DNA of 64,000 nucleotides from Pedobacter sp. (GCA_031119475.1 JAVHXV010000001.1:372001-436000), one strand, 5' to 3'; positions 1 through 10,600 are shown, counted from the stretch's first letter. The notes: generated from the letters alone by a model not told the origin. A program made the numbers and translations.

Positions 1-630
1 CTTGCCACCACTGCCAATCCAAATGGTTCATCGGCTATTGGTACCATTAAGGTGCAGGACATCAACAATGATGGTGTGATCGATGATGTGAACGACCGTA
101 CCTTTATTGGCGATCCAACGCCGAAGTTTACAGGGGGTATCACCAACAGCTTTAGCTATAAGAACTTCGACCTCAGCATCAGCATGGCATTTTCTGTAGG
201 TGGGAAAATCTTAAATGCGGCAAAATGGGCCTATCAGACCAATATGGACGGATCGCGCTTGCCATTGGCAGCTGTAGTAGACCGTTGGAGATCTGAAGAA
301 AATCCAGGTTCGGGTATCTACCCAAGAACGTTGACCAACACAACGGCATTGGGAAGGAGCGTAAATTCGCAATGGGTGGAAGATGGATCTTACCTGACCG
401 CGAAAAATATCTCGCTTGGTTACAAATTCAACCTCAAAAACAACATGGCGCTTAAAAACCTAAGGGTTTATGCTTCGGTCCAACAGGCTTTTGTGATTAC
501 TGGTTTCTCTGGACTTAACCCTGAGATCAACATTACGGGAGCAGATCCGACCTTGGGTATAGGGATCAATGAAGAGGCTTATGCCGTGCCAAGAACTTTT
601 TCGATCGGCATTTCAACGACGTTCAAGTAA
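1..630 (+). CDS. SusC/RagA-family TonB-dependent outer membrane transporter, C-terminal part
   Basis: The reading frame is open from base 1, so the gene begins upstream of the window and only about 209 C-terminal residues are seen. The fragment has the usual end of a SusC beta-barrel: a QDINNDGVID calcium-loop-like motif, the FIGDPTPKFTGG turn seen near the end of most SusC proteins, alternating barrel strands and a terminal FSIGISTTFK with the aromatic residue near the last position. SusC proteins import oligosaccharides through the outer membrane using TonB energy, with SusD as a lid. The SusD gene follows after 21 bp. The nearby rhamnosidases and rhamnose genes suggest a rhamnose-containing glycan as cargo, which is inference. 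The plug and carboxypeptidase-like domains lie outside the window. Confidence 0.93.
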   Translation, partial: LATTANPNGSSAIGTIKVQDINNDGVIDDVNDRTFIGDPTPKFTGGITNSFSYKNFDLSISMAFSVGGKILNAAKWAYQTNMDGSRLPLAAVVDRWRSEENPGSGIYPRTLTNTTALGRSVNSQWVEDGSYLTAKNISLGYKFNLKNNMALKNLRVYASVQQAFVITGFSGLNPEINITGADPTLGIGINEEAYAVPRTFSIGISTTFK

Positions 631-651
631 TCATCTATTTAATTTAAGAAA

Positions 652-2199
652 ATGAAAAAGATATATATCATTATCGTTCTGGTCTCTTTTGCGGCGTCAT
701 CGTGCAAAAAAGATTTCCTGACCCTCAATCCGGAGGATAAATATACCGATGCAAACTATTATAAAACAGAAGCGCAGTTCAAATCGGCAGTTGTGGCTGC
801 TTACGCCCCGCTCCGCGATGTGCTGTTGAACGATTATTTTACTTCTGAAATGCACTCTGACAATACAGTGTACCAGCCCATCCCATCAAACAGGGGAACA
901 GCCTACCTGGAGCGTGAAAATATTTCCGATTTTCGGAATACTTCTACAAATGCCTATGCGGCGGCGACCTGGGAACATAGCTACAAAGGCATATCAAGGT
1001 GCAACATAGTCATTGAGCGTTTAAAAACGGCTAATCTACCAGCTGCTGTTACGGCAAACCTTGATGGACAGGCCAAGTTCTTAAGGGCATTAAATTACTT
1101 TAAGCTCGTGCGTTTATATGGTGGAGTGCCGCTCTTCCTTAAAGAGGTAACTAAAGCCGAGGATGCATTTTTGATCCGTTCGTCTGAGGCCGAGGTCTAT
1201 AACCAGATCATTGCCGACGCAAAAGATGCGATAGACAAATTGGCGGCGCCAGTATTTACGGGCAATAAACAGACAGGTGAGGCTACAAAAGGTTCAGCCA
1301 CGATGCTGTTGGCAGAAGTCTACGCTACACAGAAAAAATGGGCAGATGTAGAAAACTTATTGCTCACTTTGGCACCCATGGGCTATCAGCTCAATACAAA
1401 CTATACGGATGCCTTTACAGTTGCAAATAAAAACAGCCGTGAATCAATTTTTGAGGTCCAGTTTTTAGAAGGAACCGCTACCGGAACTACGCCTAACATC
1501 CTGCCTACGCATTTCCTGCCTAGGGCATCAACCAATACCGCATTGGTCACCGGTGTAGCGGTAACCAACAACTCCACAGGTGGATGGAATACACCTTCTA
1601 CAGATCTGATCAATACGTACGAGGCTGGAGACAAACGTTTAGATGCGTCCATCGGAATTGTTGAAGGTACCTACAATGGAAGTGACCTGTTTGTCTATTC
1701 TGCTGTAAAAAGTATTGTAGGTTATGTGCCTGCTGCTGGTAAGATTGGTGTCCCATACATCAAAAAGTATCTGCTCAACACTTTTACCATCAATACGGGA
1801 TCAAGTGTCAATTTCCCGATCTATCGCTATGCTGACGCTTTATTGTTATTGGCCGAAGCACAGAACGAACAGGGAAAAGCACCACTTACCGCTCTAAATG
1901 CCGTAAGGGTACGTGCTGGCCTTACCGCTTCTAACAGCGCCGATCAAGGTGTGCTCCGTACGCTCATTGCACACGAGAGAAGGGTAGAACTGGCCTTCGA
2001 AAACCACAGGTGGCATGATCTGGTCAGGTCTGGAAACGCCATCAGCGTAATCAATGCCTTTGGCGTTACCGCAAGGGCCCAGATGCCTTATCTGGCCTCT
2101 GATGCCTATGTCGTCGATTCGCACGACCTTTTGTTTCCCATCCCGCAAGGCGATAGGGGCTTAAATCCAGCACTTACCCAAAATCCAGGCTATTTCTAG
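652..2199 (+). CDS. SusD/RagB-family nutrient-binding outer membrane lipoprotein
   Basis: The 515-residue product starts with a lipoprotein signal peptide and a lipobox ending ASSC (Cys18), so it should be anchored in the outer membrane facing outward. The body matches the SusD fold: the early TLNPEDKYTDANYY segment, the TPR-like region with KFLRALNYFKLVRLYGGVPL (the near-universal LYGGVPL motif), and the C-terminal RRVELAFENHRWHDLVR and FPIPQGD motifs. Length is typical of the family (500-600). It lies 21 bp after the SusC fragment, so the two are co-transcribed and form one import complex. A strong hairpin terminator follows. Substrate cannot be read from sequence; the neighbouring rhamnosidases point to rhamnose-rich glycans. 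Confidence 0.95.
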   Translation: MKKIYIIIVLVSFAASSCKKDFLTLNPEDKYTDANYYKTEAQFKSAVVAAYAPLRDVLLNDYFTSEMHSDNTVYQPIPSNRGTAYLERENISDFRNTSTNAYAAATWEHSYKGISRCNIVIERLKTANLPAAVTANLDGQAKFLRALNYFKLVRLYGGVPLFLKEVTKAEDAFLIRSSEAEVYNQIIADAKDAIDKLAAPVFTGNKQTGEATKGSATMLLAEVYATQKKWADVENLLLTLAPMGYQLNTNYTDAFTVANKNSRESIFEVQFLEGTATGTTPNILPTHFLPRASTNTALVTGVAVTNNSTGGWNTPSTDLINTYEAGDKRLDASIGIVEGTYNGSDLFVYSAVKSIVGYVPAAGKIGVPYIKKYLLNTFTINTGSSVNFPIYRYADALLLLAEAQNEQGKAPLTALNAVRVRAGLTASNSADQGVLRTLIAHERRVELAFENHRWHDLVRSGNAISVINAFGVTARAQMPYLASDAYVVDSHDLLFPIPQGDRGLNPALTQNPGYF

Positions 2200-2214
2200 G
2201 CCAATCATCCCAAT

Positions 2215-2246
2215 AAAGCGCCAATTCTAAAGATTGGCGCTTTTTT
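2215..2246 (+). terminator. Intrinsic terminator of the first susCD operon
   Basis: A perfect 11-bp stem (AAAGCGCCAAT / ATTGGCGCTTT) with a 7-nt loop runs into a T-tract, 16 bp after the SusD stop codon. This is a classical rho-independent terminator and marks the end of the susCD transcript. Confidence 0.88.
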
Positions 2247-2262
2247 AGGATAATACGAACAT

Positions 2263-2325
2263 AGCGCATAGCGTGAAGGGCAAAGCGCTTAACGCCAAAC
2301 GCCTTACGCCAAACGCTCTCCGCCC
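2263..2325. repeat. Heptad-phased CGC-type array
   Basis: Nine consecutive 7-bp units fill 63 bp exactly. Units are of the form ANCGCNN, for example AGCGCAT, AGCGTGA, AGGGCAA, AACGCCA, AACGCCT. The units differ from one another but the 7-bp register never slips. Similar arrays occur at 14187, 24529 and 43865. Function is unknown. Confidence 0.7.
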
Positions 2326-2442
2326 CTGCGGAGCTTCGAACAGCCTTTCCGTCCATTCTGCGAAAATGATAGTACATTTTGATATTTATTAGCACATTCT
2401 GCTGATTTTATCAGTCAAATTGATAGTTTTATTCAGCCAAAT

Positions 2443-3345
2443 ATGGATACCTTTAGGAAATATATCAAGGAAGAACCACATCCTGAGCCTCAGCCAGATT
2501 GGGGTGTTTCGGTCTTGGATGTTGGACATTACGTCCATCCAACTGGTAAAGCCTATCCTGACCTGCAACATCCGGAAGATTATTTTTTTGAATGGGAAAA
2601 GGGCCGTGTGCTTAAGGAGTACCAATTGATCTACATTGCATCTGGAAAAGGAACTTTTGAAGCACAGAGCGTAGGCTCGGTGGAAGTCAATCCCGGTACG
2701 CTTTTCTTTCTATACCCAGGCACATGGCATCGCTTTAAACCTGATCCGGCTACGGGATGGGCCGAATATTGGGTAGGCTTTGAAGGCCATTATGCTGATC
2801 ACCTGATGAACCAAGATTGTTTCAATGCAGAAAAGCCCCTGCTTCACATGGGATTTAATGCAGAGTTCATCAATATCTTTATACAGTTGATCGACACGAT
2901 CAAGTTCGGCGGGCCTGGAAGCCGGCAGTTGGCAGCTTGTTTAAACATACAGTTATTGGGACTGGTCTACGCATCGGCATTGCTCAAGGCACAATCGCAG
3001 AACAGAAAGGCCCAGCTCATCAACAACATCAAGTACAGCATCCACGAAAACCTGAACAGTGCAATTTCCCCTGAAGAGCTTGCTGCCAACCACAACGTAA
3101 GCTATGCCTGGTTCAGAAAGGCATTTAAAGAGATTACCGGGCAATCGCCCGGTCAATATCAGTTGAACCTGAAAATCCAAAAAGCCTGCAGGATGCTCCA
3201 TGAAACCGGATTGAGCATTTCAGAAATCGCCTTTCAAAATGGCTTCGAATCGGAGTATTATTTCTCCAGGATCTTTAAGAGCAAAATGTCAAAATCGCCT
3301 TCAACTTATCGGAAAGAATTTATACAAAAAACAGATAATGGATAA
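2443..3345 (+). CDS. AraC-family transcriptional regulator
   Basis: The 300-residue protein has an N-terminal cupin-type ligand-binding half (the stretch around LKEYQLIYIASGKGTFE and FLYPGTWHRF, residues about 65-105) and a C-terminal pair of helix-turn-helix motifs (about 195-295; SYAWFRKAFKEITGQSPGQY, then SISEIAFQNGFESEYYFSRI). This is the layout of sugar-responsive AraC regulators. Its stop codon overlaps the start of the downstream isomerase gene by 8 bp, so the two are translationally coupled. The position between susCD and rhamnosidase genes suggests it controls this locus, probably in response to rhamnose or a related deoxysugar. No clear TAnnTTTG promoter was found directly upstream. 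Confidence 0.93.
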   Translation: MDTFRKYIKEEPHPEPQPDWGVSVLDVGHYVHPTGKAYPDLQHPEDYFFEWEKGRVLKEYQLIYIASGKGTFEAQSVGSVEVNPGTLFFLYPGTWHRFKPDPATGWAEYWVGFEGHYADHLMNQDCFNAEKPLLHMGFNAEFINIFIQLIDTIKFGGPGSRQLAACLNIQLLGLVYASALLKAQSQNRKAQLINNIKYSIHENLNSAISPEELAANHNVSYAWFRKAFKEITGQSPGQYQLNLKIQKACRMLHETGLSISEIAFQNGFESEYYFSRIFKSKMSKSPSTYRKEFIQKTDNG

Positions 3346-4759
3346 ACATCAATTTAAGATCGGACTGTTTGGGATCGGTCTTGATACCTATTGGCCACAA
3401 TTCGAAGGCCTCGAACAACGTTTGATCGGATACCTGGGCCAAGTGGAAGACAGATTAAGTGGTTTTGGTGCCGAAGTACTAAATGTAGGCCTGGTAGATT
3501 CTGCCGCAAAAGCCCTAGATGCGGGGCACGACTTTAAGAAAGGAGATGTGGATGTCATTTTTCTATACGTCACTACCTATGCGCTTTCGGCAACCGTACT
3601 TCCGGTAGTCAGGAGGGCAAAAGTTCCGGTCATCATCCTTAACCTATCGCCCCAACAGGCCATCGATTACCAGAATTTTAACCAATTGAACGACCGGACG
3701 AAAATGACAGGGGAGTGGTTGGCTTTCTGCTCTGCCTGTCCGGTCCCAGAAATTGCGAACGTATTTAAACGTTCTAACATTCAGTTCCATCAGGTAACCG
3801 GGGTACTGGACGATGAAAAAATCTGGGACGAAATTGGCGATTGGGTAGCTGCGGGCAAAGTAGCTCACACGATGAGCCATCATACTTTAGGCCTGATGGG
3901 GAATTATTACAGTGGCATGTTGGACATCTACACAGACATTGCCCTGCAATGCGCCACATTTGGGAACCATGTCGAAATCATCGAACCTGATGAACTGACC
4001 GCCATCAGGGAAGAGGTAAGTTCACAGGACACCGCTGCCAAAGTAGCTGAGTTCAATGCGGTTTTTGCCATTGATCCCACTTGTCCACCACACGAATTGG
4101 AACGTGCTGCCCAAACGGCCGTGGCACTAGACCAATTGGTAAAACGGTATGATCTCGGTGCGATGGCCTATTACCATAAGGGCACTGGAAATGCAAATGC
4201 CGACACGATGAGCTCGATCATATTGGGCAACTCCCTGTTAACGGCCAAAGGCATCCCCGTAGCAGGAGAATACGAGATCAAGAATGCCCAGGCCATGAAA
4301 ATTATGGATTCTTTTGGTGTAGGAGGCTCTTTCACAGAATATTATGCCCTGGATTTTAAAGATGATGTGGTGCTCATGGGGCATGATGGTCCCGGGCATT
4401 TGGCCATTGCAGAAGGGAAGATCAAGGTCAAGCCCCTAAAGGTCTACCATGGTAAGGTGGGCAGTGGGCTTTCGGTCGAAATGTCGGTCAAACATGGCCC
4501 GGTAACGCTGCTTTCGGTTGTAGAAAATAAAGGAGAGGTTTTTCTATTGATCGCTGAAGGGCAATCTGTAGCAGGGCCGATCCTAGAAATCGGAAATACC
4601 AACAGCCGATATCGATTTAGCATCGGTGCGCGCAAATTTGTAGAAGACTGGAACAAAGAGGGTCCAGCACACCATTGCGCAGTGGGCACAGGCCATATCA
4701 GTTCAAAATTAATCAAGCTTGCCTCATTATTAGGCATAAAAGCCATACACATCTGCTAG
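3338..4759 (+). CDS. L-fucose/L-arabinose isomerase-family protein
   Basis: The product is 473 residues from the ATG at 3338, which overlaps the end of the AraC gene by 8 bp; the frame is open further upstream inside that gene but a longer start is unlikely. The protein resembles the arabinose/fucose isomerase superfamily: an N-terminal Rossmann-like substrate domain, a centre with the VAGEYEIKNA and GGSFTEYYALDF Glu-containing motifs, the LMGHDGPGH His motif, and a late GPAHHCAVGTGH segment. These positions match the two Glu and two His manganese ligands expected of AraA-type enzymes. The locus already has a dedicated L-rhamnose isomerase at 14257, so this one probably acts on another sugar, such as L-fucose or L-arabinose released from the same glycan. 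Exact substrate is unknown. Confidence 0.82.
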   Translation: MDKHQFKIGLFGIGLDTYWPQFEGLEQRLIGYLGQVEDRLSGFGAEVLNVGLVDSAAKALDAGHDFKKGDVDVIFLYVTTYALSATVLPVVRRAKVPVIILNLSPQQAIDYQNFNQLNDRTKMTGEWLAFCSACPVPEIANVFKRSNIQFHQVTGVLDDEKIWDEIGDWVAAGKVAHTMSHHTLGLMGNYYSGMLDIYTDIALQCATFGNHVEIIEPDELTAIREEVSSQDTAAKVAEFNAVFAIDPTCPPHELERAAQTAVALDQLVKRYDLGAMAYYHKGTGNANADTMSSIILGNSLLTAKGIPVAGEYEIKNAQAMKIMDSFGVGGSFTEYYALDFKDDVVLMGHDGPGHLAIAEGKIKVKPLKVYHGKVGSGLSVEMSVKHGPVTLLSVVENKGEVFLLIAEGQSVAGPILEIGNTNSRYRFSIGARKFVEDWNKEGPAHHCAVGTGHISSKLIKLASLLGIKAIHIC

Positions 4760-4777
4760 CTTTGGCTGATCACGCGC

Positions 4778-4804
4778 CATAACAGTACATGATGGATAAA
4801 TATG
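4778..4804 (+). promoter_or_regulatory. Candidate rhamnose-regulon operator/promoter, copy 1
   Basis: The 13-mer CATAACAGTACAT is followed after exactly 6 bp by TAAATATG, a near match to the Bacteroidota -7 consensus TAnnTTTG. The same arrangement with one base different in the 13-mer lies upstream of rhaT at 10737. Here it precedes the GH78 gene with a leader of about 110 bp. Which regulator binds is not known; the AraC at 2443 and the GntR at 17111 are the candidates. Confidence 0.5.
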
Positions 4805-4913
4805 ATCCAAATATTAACTTTAGAGCAACCAAATCTAAGTCTTCTCTTTGTATGCCCATGCTTTCATTTGCAAGAGCTTGTTTTGGTTGCGATTATAGAC
4901 TAAATTAAACCAA

Positions 4914-7640
4914 ATGACCTTCAAAAAAATCACGCTCCTATTATTTGTCAACTTGTTTGTAACGATGGCCTTCGCCAAGGGCTTACAGGTTGAAGACCTT
5001 AAAACAAACTATAAAACAAATCCAATCGGAATGGAGACTGGCCTGGTGAGATTTAGCTGGAAATTAAGTTCAGACCAAAATGGAACTTTACAGAAAAGTT
5101 ATGAAATCAGGGTGGCTGAAAAGGAGAGTGACCTGGCTACCAATGGCAACAGCCTGACCTGGACCAGTGGAAAAATCGAAAGTCAACAATCTGTAAATAT
5201 CCACTATGCTGGCCGGCCGTTAAAGGCCAAAACCCGTTACTATTGGACGGTAAGGGTTATCGATAACCACAATGCCAATTCCGGATGGAGCAAAATCCAG
5301 CTCTTTGAAACTGCCATGCTCGGTCCGAATGATTGGCAGGCCAAATGGATCGAACTATCAACTGCTACTGAAGGAAAAGTAGGTCCCGCACCTATATTCG
5401 CCAAGCAGTTCGAGCTGGGCAAGAACATTCAATCAGCTAGGCTCTATATCACGTCACACGGCTTGTACGAAGCAAATATCAATGGGCAACGGGTTGGGAA
5501 TGAGTTTTTTACTCCTGGATGGACCAGCTATCATAAGCGCCTCCAATATCAGACCTATGACGTAACCAACTTGCTAAAAACTGGTGCCAACCTAACTTCG
5601 GTAACCATTGGCGATGGCTGGTACCGCGGAAACTTGGAGTTTAACAACAAAAGGAACTTGTACGGAAAGGAAGTAGCCCTATTATATCAACTTGAAATTA
5701 AGTATGCTGATGGGTCAATAAAAACAGTGGTTTCTGATGGCACATGGAAAGCCTCCTTGGCCGGTCCGGTCAAGAAATCTGATATCTACAACGGAGAAAC
5801 ATTTGATGGCAATTTAGCCCAGGCAATCCAAAGCACAAACACGGGAAAATGGGAAAATGTTAAAGAGGTGACCTATGCAATGGAAAACCTGATCGCGCCT
5901 GCCGGACCTCCAGTAACCAAACATGAAGAGTTTACGGCCATCAACATCATCAAGACACCTAAAAATGAAACGGTAATCGATTTCGGACAAAACCTGGTTG
6001 GATGGGTAAAATTGACGATTGGTGGCGCCAAAGGCGATACCATTACCTTAAATCATGCCGAAGTACTGGACAAGGATGGTAATTTCTACACCGAAAACCT
6101 CCGCAACGCCAAACAGGAAAACAAATATGTGCTAACAGGCAAATCATCAGATACCTTTGAGCCGCATTTTACCTTCCAGGGCTTCCGTTATGTAAAAATC
6201 AGCGGTTACAAAGGCACGATTACCAAAGATAACCTAAAGGCCATCGCCATCTATTCTGATATGAAGCCTACAGGAACATTTACCTCATCAAATGACCTGG
6301 TCAACCAATTGCAGCACAACATTCAATGGGGACAAAAAGGAAATTTTGTCGATGTGCCCACAGATTGCCCACAACGCGATGAAAGGTTGGGCTGGACAGG
6401 TGATGCCCAGGTATTTTTTAGTACTGCGGCCTATAACATGGATGTTGCCGGTTTCTTTTCGAAATGGCTGGCCGACCTAAAGGTTGATCAGCACCCTACA
6501 GGAAATATTCCAGTGGTTATTCCAGATGTCAGGGCGGTCAATAATGCAGGCTCGGCAGGTTGGGCAGATGTGTCGACCATTATACCATGGAATTATTATT
6601 TAGCTTATGGCGATAAAGATTTGCTAGCTAGACAATACGACAGCATGAAAGCCTGGGTGGGCTATGTCAAGGGCATCAGCAAGGATAACCTATGGAATTC
6701 GGGCCCACATTATGGAGATTGGCTTTTTTACAGTGTAAATGACGACCGTGATGGCAAATCGGCCATTACAGATAAATTCCTGATCGCGCAGATATTCTAT
6801 GCCGCATCTACCCAAAATGTGATCAATGCGGCAAAAGTGCTCGGAAATAAGACCGATGTGGCAACTTATGAAGCTTTGTTGAAGGAAATTAAGTCGGCCT
6901 TTATGAGGGAATATGTGACGGCTTCAGGGAGGTTAACATCAAGTTCGCAAACTGCCTATGTGCTTGCCCTTCAGTTCGATATGTTGCCAGAAAACCTAAG
7001 GAGTCAGGCCGCACAACGCTTAGTTGATAACATTACTTTATACAAAAATCATTTGACAACAGGCTTTCTGGGTACACCATATCTGTGCCATGTGCTCAGC
7101 CGCTTTGGCTACACCGACGTGGCCTATAAACTGTTGCTCCAGGATACCTACCCATCTTGGCTTTATCCTGTTAAGAAAGGAGCGACCACCATCTGGGAAC
7201 GTTGGGATGGCATCAAAGCAGATGGCAGTTTCCAGGCCATTTCCATGAATTCGTTCAACCATTATGCCTATGGCGCAATTGGCGATTGGATGTACAAAAC
7301 CATTGCTGGGATCAATTACGATGCAGCAGCGCCAGGCTACAAAAAAATAAGGATCGAACCAAAATTGGGCGGTAAGTTTACCCATGCCAATGGTAGCTTG
7401 GAAACCTTATATGGCAAGGTAGAGAGCAAATGGAACCTGCAGGGAGACCAATTGACGTTAGACATTGCAATCCCGGCAAATACACAGGCCATCATTGTGC
7501 TGCCTTCCTCTTCAAAATCACAGGTCAAAGCCGATGCTTATATCCAGAAGGCAATTGACGCGGCCAAAAACGGCAACAACGATGTCGCGGTAGAGGTAGG
7601 ATCGGGAAATTATCATTTTGAATACGTCCTCAGCAAATAA
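4914..7640 (+). CDS. Exported GH78 alpha-L-rhamnosidase
   Basis: The 908-residue enzyme removes terminal alpha-L-rhamnose from glycans. A Sec signal peptide occupies the first ~21 residues (hydrophobic core LLLFVNLFVTMAFA). The order of domains follows Bac_rhamnosid_N, the concanavalin-like rhamnosidase domain, the (alpha/alpha)6 catalytic barrel and a C-terminal beta domain. The barrel carries DCPQRDERLGWTGDAQ at about 482-497; the Glu of RDERLGW (E490) aligns with the family general acid, and the Glu of TTIWERW (E762) with the usual general base. It is 3 bp upstream of a second rhamnosidase-like gene and behind a candidate operator shared with rhaT, so it belongs to the rhamnose regulon. 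It probably acts in the periplasm or at the cell surface on oligosaccharides imported by SusCD. Confidence 0.94.
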   Translation: MTFKKITLLLFVNLFVTMAFAKGLQVEDLKTNYKTNPIGMETGLVRFSWKLSSDQNGTLQKSYEIRVAEKESDLATNGNSLTWTSGKIESQQSVNIHYAGRPLKAKTRYYWTVRVIDNHNANSGWSKIQLFETAMLGPNDWQAKWIELSTATEGKVGPAPIFAKQFELGKNIQSARLYITSHGLYEANINGQRVGNEFFTPGWTSYHKRLQYQTYDVTNLLKTGANLTSVTIGDGWYRGNLEFNNKRNLYGKEVALLYQLEIKYADGSIKTVVSDGTWKASLAGPVKKSDIYNGETFDGNLAQAIQSTNTGKWENVKEVTYAMENLIAPAGPPVTKHEEFTAINIIKTPKNETVIDFGQNLVGWVKLTIGGAKGDTITLNHAEVLDKDGNFYTENLRNAKQENKYVLTGKSSDTFEPHFTFQGFRYVKISGYKGTITKDNLKAIAIYSDMKPTGTFTSSNDLVNQLQHNIQWGQKGNFVDVPTDCPQRDERLGWTGDAQVFFSTAAYNMDVAGFFSKWLADLKVDQHPTGNIPVVIPDVRAVNNAGSAGWADVSTIIPWNYYLAYGDKDLLARQYDSMKAWVGYVKGISKDNLWNSGPHYGDWLFYSVNDDRDGKSAITDKFLIAQIFYAASTQNVINAAKVLGNKTDVATYEALLKEIKSAFMREYVTASGRLTSSSQTAYVLALQFDMLPENLRSQAAQRLVDNITLYKNHLTTGFLGTPYLCHVLSRFGYTDVAYKLLLQDTYPSWLYPVKKGATTIWERWDGIKADGSFQAISMNSFNHYAYGAIGDWMYKTIAGINYDAAAPGYKKIRIEPKLGGKFTHANGSLETLYGKVESKWNLQGDQLTLDIAIPANTQAIIVLPSSSKSQVKADAYIQKAIDAAKNGNNDVAVEVGSGNYHFEYVLSK

Positions 7641-7643
7641 TCC

Positions 7644-10600
7644 ATGGAAACTTCGAGAAGAAAATTTATCAAGATCAGCTCTATTGCTGCGGCAAATCTT
7701 CCTTTGGTCAAATTGGAAGGCAAGGCTGCGGTATTAATAGGTGATCAATCAGCCGCAAGCTCAACCTTGGAAACCAATTTTTACGCTCCGCCCCAATACA
7801 GTAAATCTGCCTGTTACTGGTGGTGGTTCAATGCGCGCGTAGACCATGAAGGGATTACCAGAGACCTGGAAGAGTTTAGGAAAAAAGGGATTTCGGAAGT
7901 GGTGATGATCAATTCTTCGGGCGGATTGAGCGGCGTTCCTTACCCTGCGGGCGTTCCTTTTCTTTCAGATGCCTGGAAAGAACTTTATCGTTTCGCCATG
8001 AAAGAAGCGAAGCGGATCGGTATTGAAGTGGGCATCAATCTTTGTTCGGGATGGAGCATGGGCGGTCCATGGATCAAGCCCGAAAATGCCAGCCGATGGT
8101 ACCTGCAATCTAAATTGGAAGTGGATGGTCCGAAACAATTAAATGAAGCATTGCCTTTGCCAAACCCACGCGACCGATACGATCATGTTTTCAATCCGCC
8201 TGGCTTCAAAGATTATATCGACCTGCCGTTGGACCAATTGGATTATCAGGATACCGCAGTTGTCGCTTTTCAGCTTACTGATCCACAGCATAATCAGATA
8301 TTAGATGGCCGCGCAAATGTGCTGCCTGCAAAAAACAACCACCGCGATGCGACCAGTTGGTCAAGGGCATCTGATTCTGTCGGCGGAACAATCTTTCCTT
8401 GGCAAAATTTACCGGCAGATCGCCCCATTCCAGTTTCAAAAGTGATCGACCTGAGCGATAAAGTGAAAAATGGGCACTTGACATGGGAGGTTCCTGCAGG
8501 GAAGTGGGTCATTGTTAGGACAGGGCACCGCATGACGGGCTCCAAGGTAATGGTAGCGCAGCCAGAGGGCGATGGCCTTTCTGTAGACTGGTTCGACCAT
8601 AAAGGGGTTGACATCCAATTCAAAAATTTGGGGAAAGTATTCCTGGAAGAAGCAGCCAAGGTGGGCAACAAGCCAAAATATTTTTGCGACGATAGCTTTG
8701 AAGATGGTTTCCCGAATTGGACGGCCAACATCCTTAATTATTTTAAACAATATCGGGGATACGATGCTACACCCTATCTTCCGGCGTTAATGGGCTACAA
8801 CATTGGAAGCGCAGAGATTTCTGACCGCTTTATGCACGACTACCGGAAAACATTGGGCGATTGTATGGCCGAACAGCATTACAAGCATTTTGCAGACCTC
8901 TGCCATGCCAACGGGCTAAAAATGCAGAATGAATCGGCCGGGCCAAGCCGTTCTTCTACCGTAAGCATCGATGGACTGAAAAACCTGGGCAGGAGCGATT
9001 TTCCGATGGGCGAGTTTTGGCTTGGCATCAGCCACGATAAAGAAGGAGGTTTGAGCGAAGAGCTTTCTTTTGGTACCACACGCATTGTTGGCGGTGCCGA
9101 TGGCCAGAATATCAATACGAAAATGGTTGCCTCTGCATCCCATATCTATGGCAAGGCAACGGCATCGGCCGAAGCCTTCACCAGTTACAGACATTGGTCT
9201 GATGCCCCTGGAAATCTTAAACAGGCATTAGATCGCGCATTTTGTGAAGGGATCAACCGCATTGCACTCCACACTTCTACCGCATCAAGGCCAAGTGATG
9301 GAAAACCGGGCTATGAATATGGTGCAGGCACACACTTTAATCCCAATGTAACCTGGTGGGAAAAATCCAATGCATTTTTCGATTATGTTGCCCGTTGCCA
9401 GTACCTGCTGCGGTCGGGTAAATTCCATGCAGACGTACTTTACTACAATGGCGACAATGTGCCCAACCTGGTCGATGTCAAAAAAATACATCCCGACCTC
9501 GGAAGCGGCTATGACTACGATGTCTGCAATGAAGAAGTGCTGTTGACCAGGTTAAGTGTAAAAAATGGCAAGATTGTCTTACCAGATGGCATGAGCTATC
9601 GCATCTTGGTACTGCCAAATACCGAAAGAATGCCTGTAGCTGTCCTCAAAAAATTGAAGCAATTGGTCTCATCCGGTGCAACCGTTGTAGGTCCAAGACC
9701 GATCATGGATAGTGGATTAAAGAATTACCCAATCTGCGATCAGGAAATCAGGAAACTGGCTGCTGAACTTTGGGGCAAGGTCGATGGAAGGGCCACCAAA
9801 CTGAACCATTATGGAGCGGGGAGGGTATTCATGGGCGTAAGTACACGAAATATCCTTTTGAACGATGGAATTGAGCCAGATTTTAGGTTTTCGGGGAAAG
9901 AAAACTTTATCGATTTTATCCACCGCACCACAGCTGGGGCAGAAATCTATTTCCTGACCAACAGGCACAGGGAAACGGTCGAAACCACAGCAACTTTTAG
10001 ATGCAGGGGCCGAAAGCCAGAACTCTGGGATGCCGTAACGGGAAGTATGATGAAAGCTCCCCAATACAGGGAAACGGCTAAGGGAACATCGCTGGCGCTC
10101 GCCTTTGAAGGCTTCCAATCGGTATTTGTCGTTTTTCCTAAAAATAGCGGAAAGACTGTTCTGTCCAAAAATGAATTCCTGTTCCAAAATAAGGATACAT
10201 TAACTCCATTAAAGACCTTAACCGGCCCTTGGGAAGTTCAATTTGATCCAAAATGGGGCGGACCGGCATCGGTAAACTTCGATACCTTGTTAGATTGGAG
10301 CAAAAGCGGTGATGAACGCATCAAATTTTATGCGGGCAAAGCAAAATACCTCAAAACATTTGATTATGGATCGCTTCCTGCCCAGCAGCAGGTCTTTTTA
10401 AACCTTGGTGTAGTGAAGGATATTGCCAGCGTAAAGCTGAATGGAAAGGATCTGGGGATCATCTGGACCAAACCTTGGCAGGTCGAGCTCACCAAATATT
10501 TGAAACAGACCGATAACCTGCTTGAAATTGAGGTGATTAACCAATGGCCAAACCGCTTGATCGGAGATGCTGCATTGCCAGTTGAACAGCGGCTCACCAA

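Noticed and set aside
3239..3337. Longer start for the isomerase gene inside the AraC gene
   Set aside because: It would overlap the AraC HTH region by over 100 bp and add residues with no counterpart in the family; the ATG at 3338 gives a normal N-terminus.
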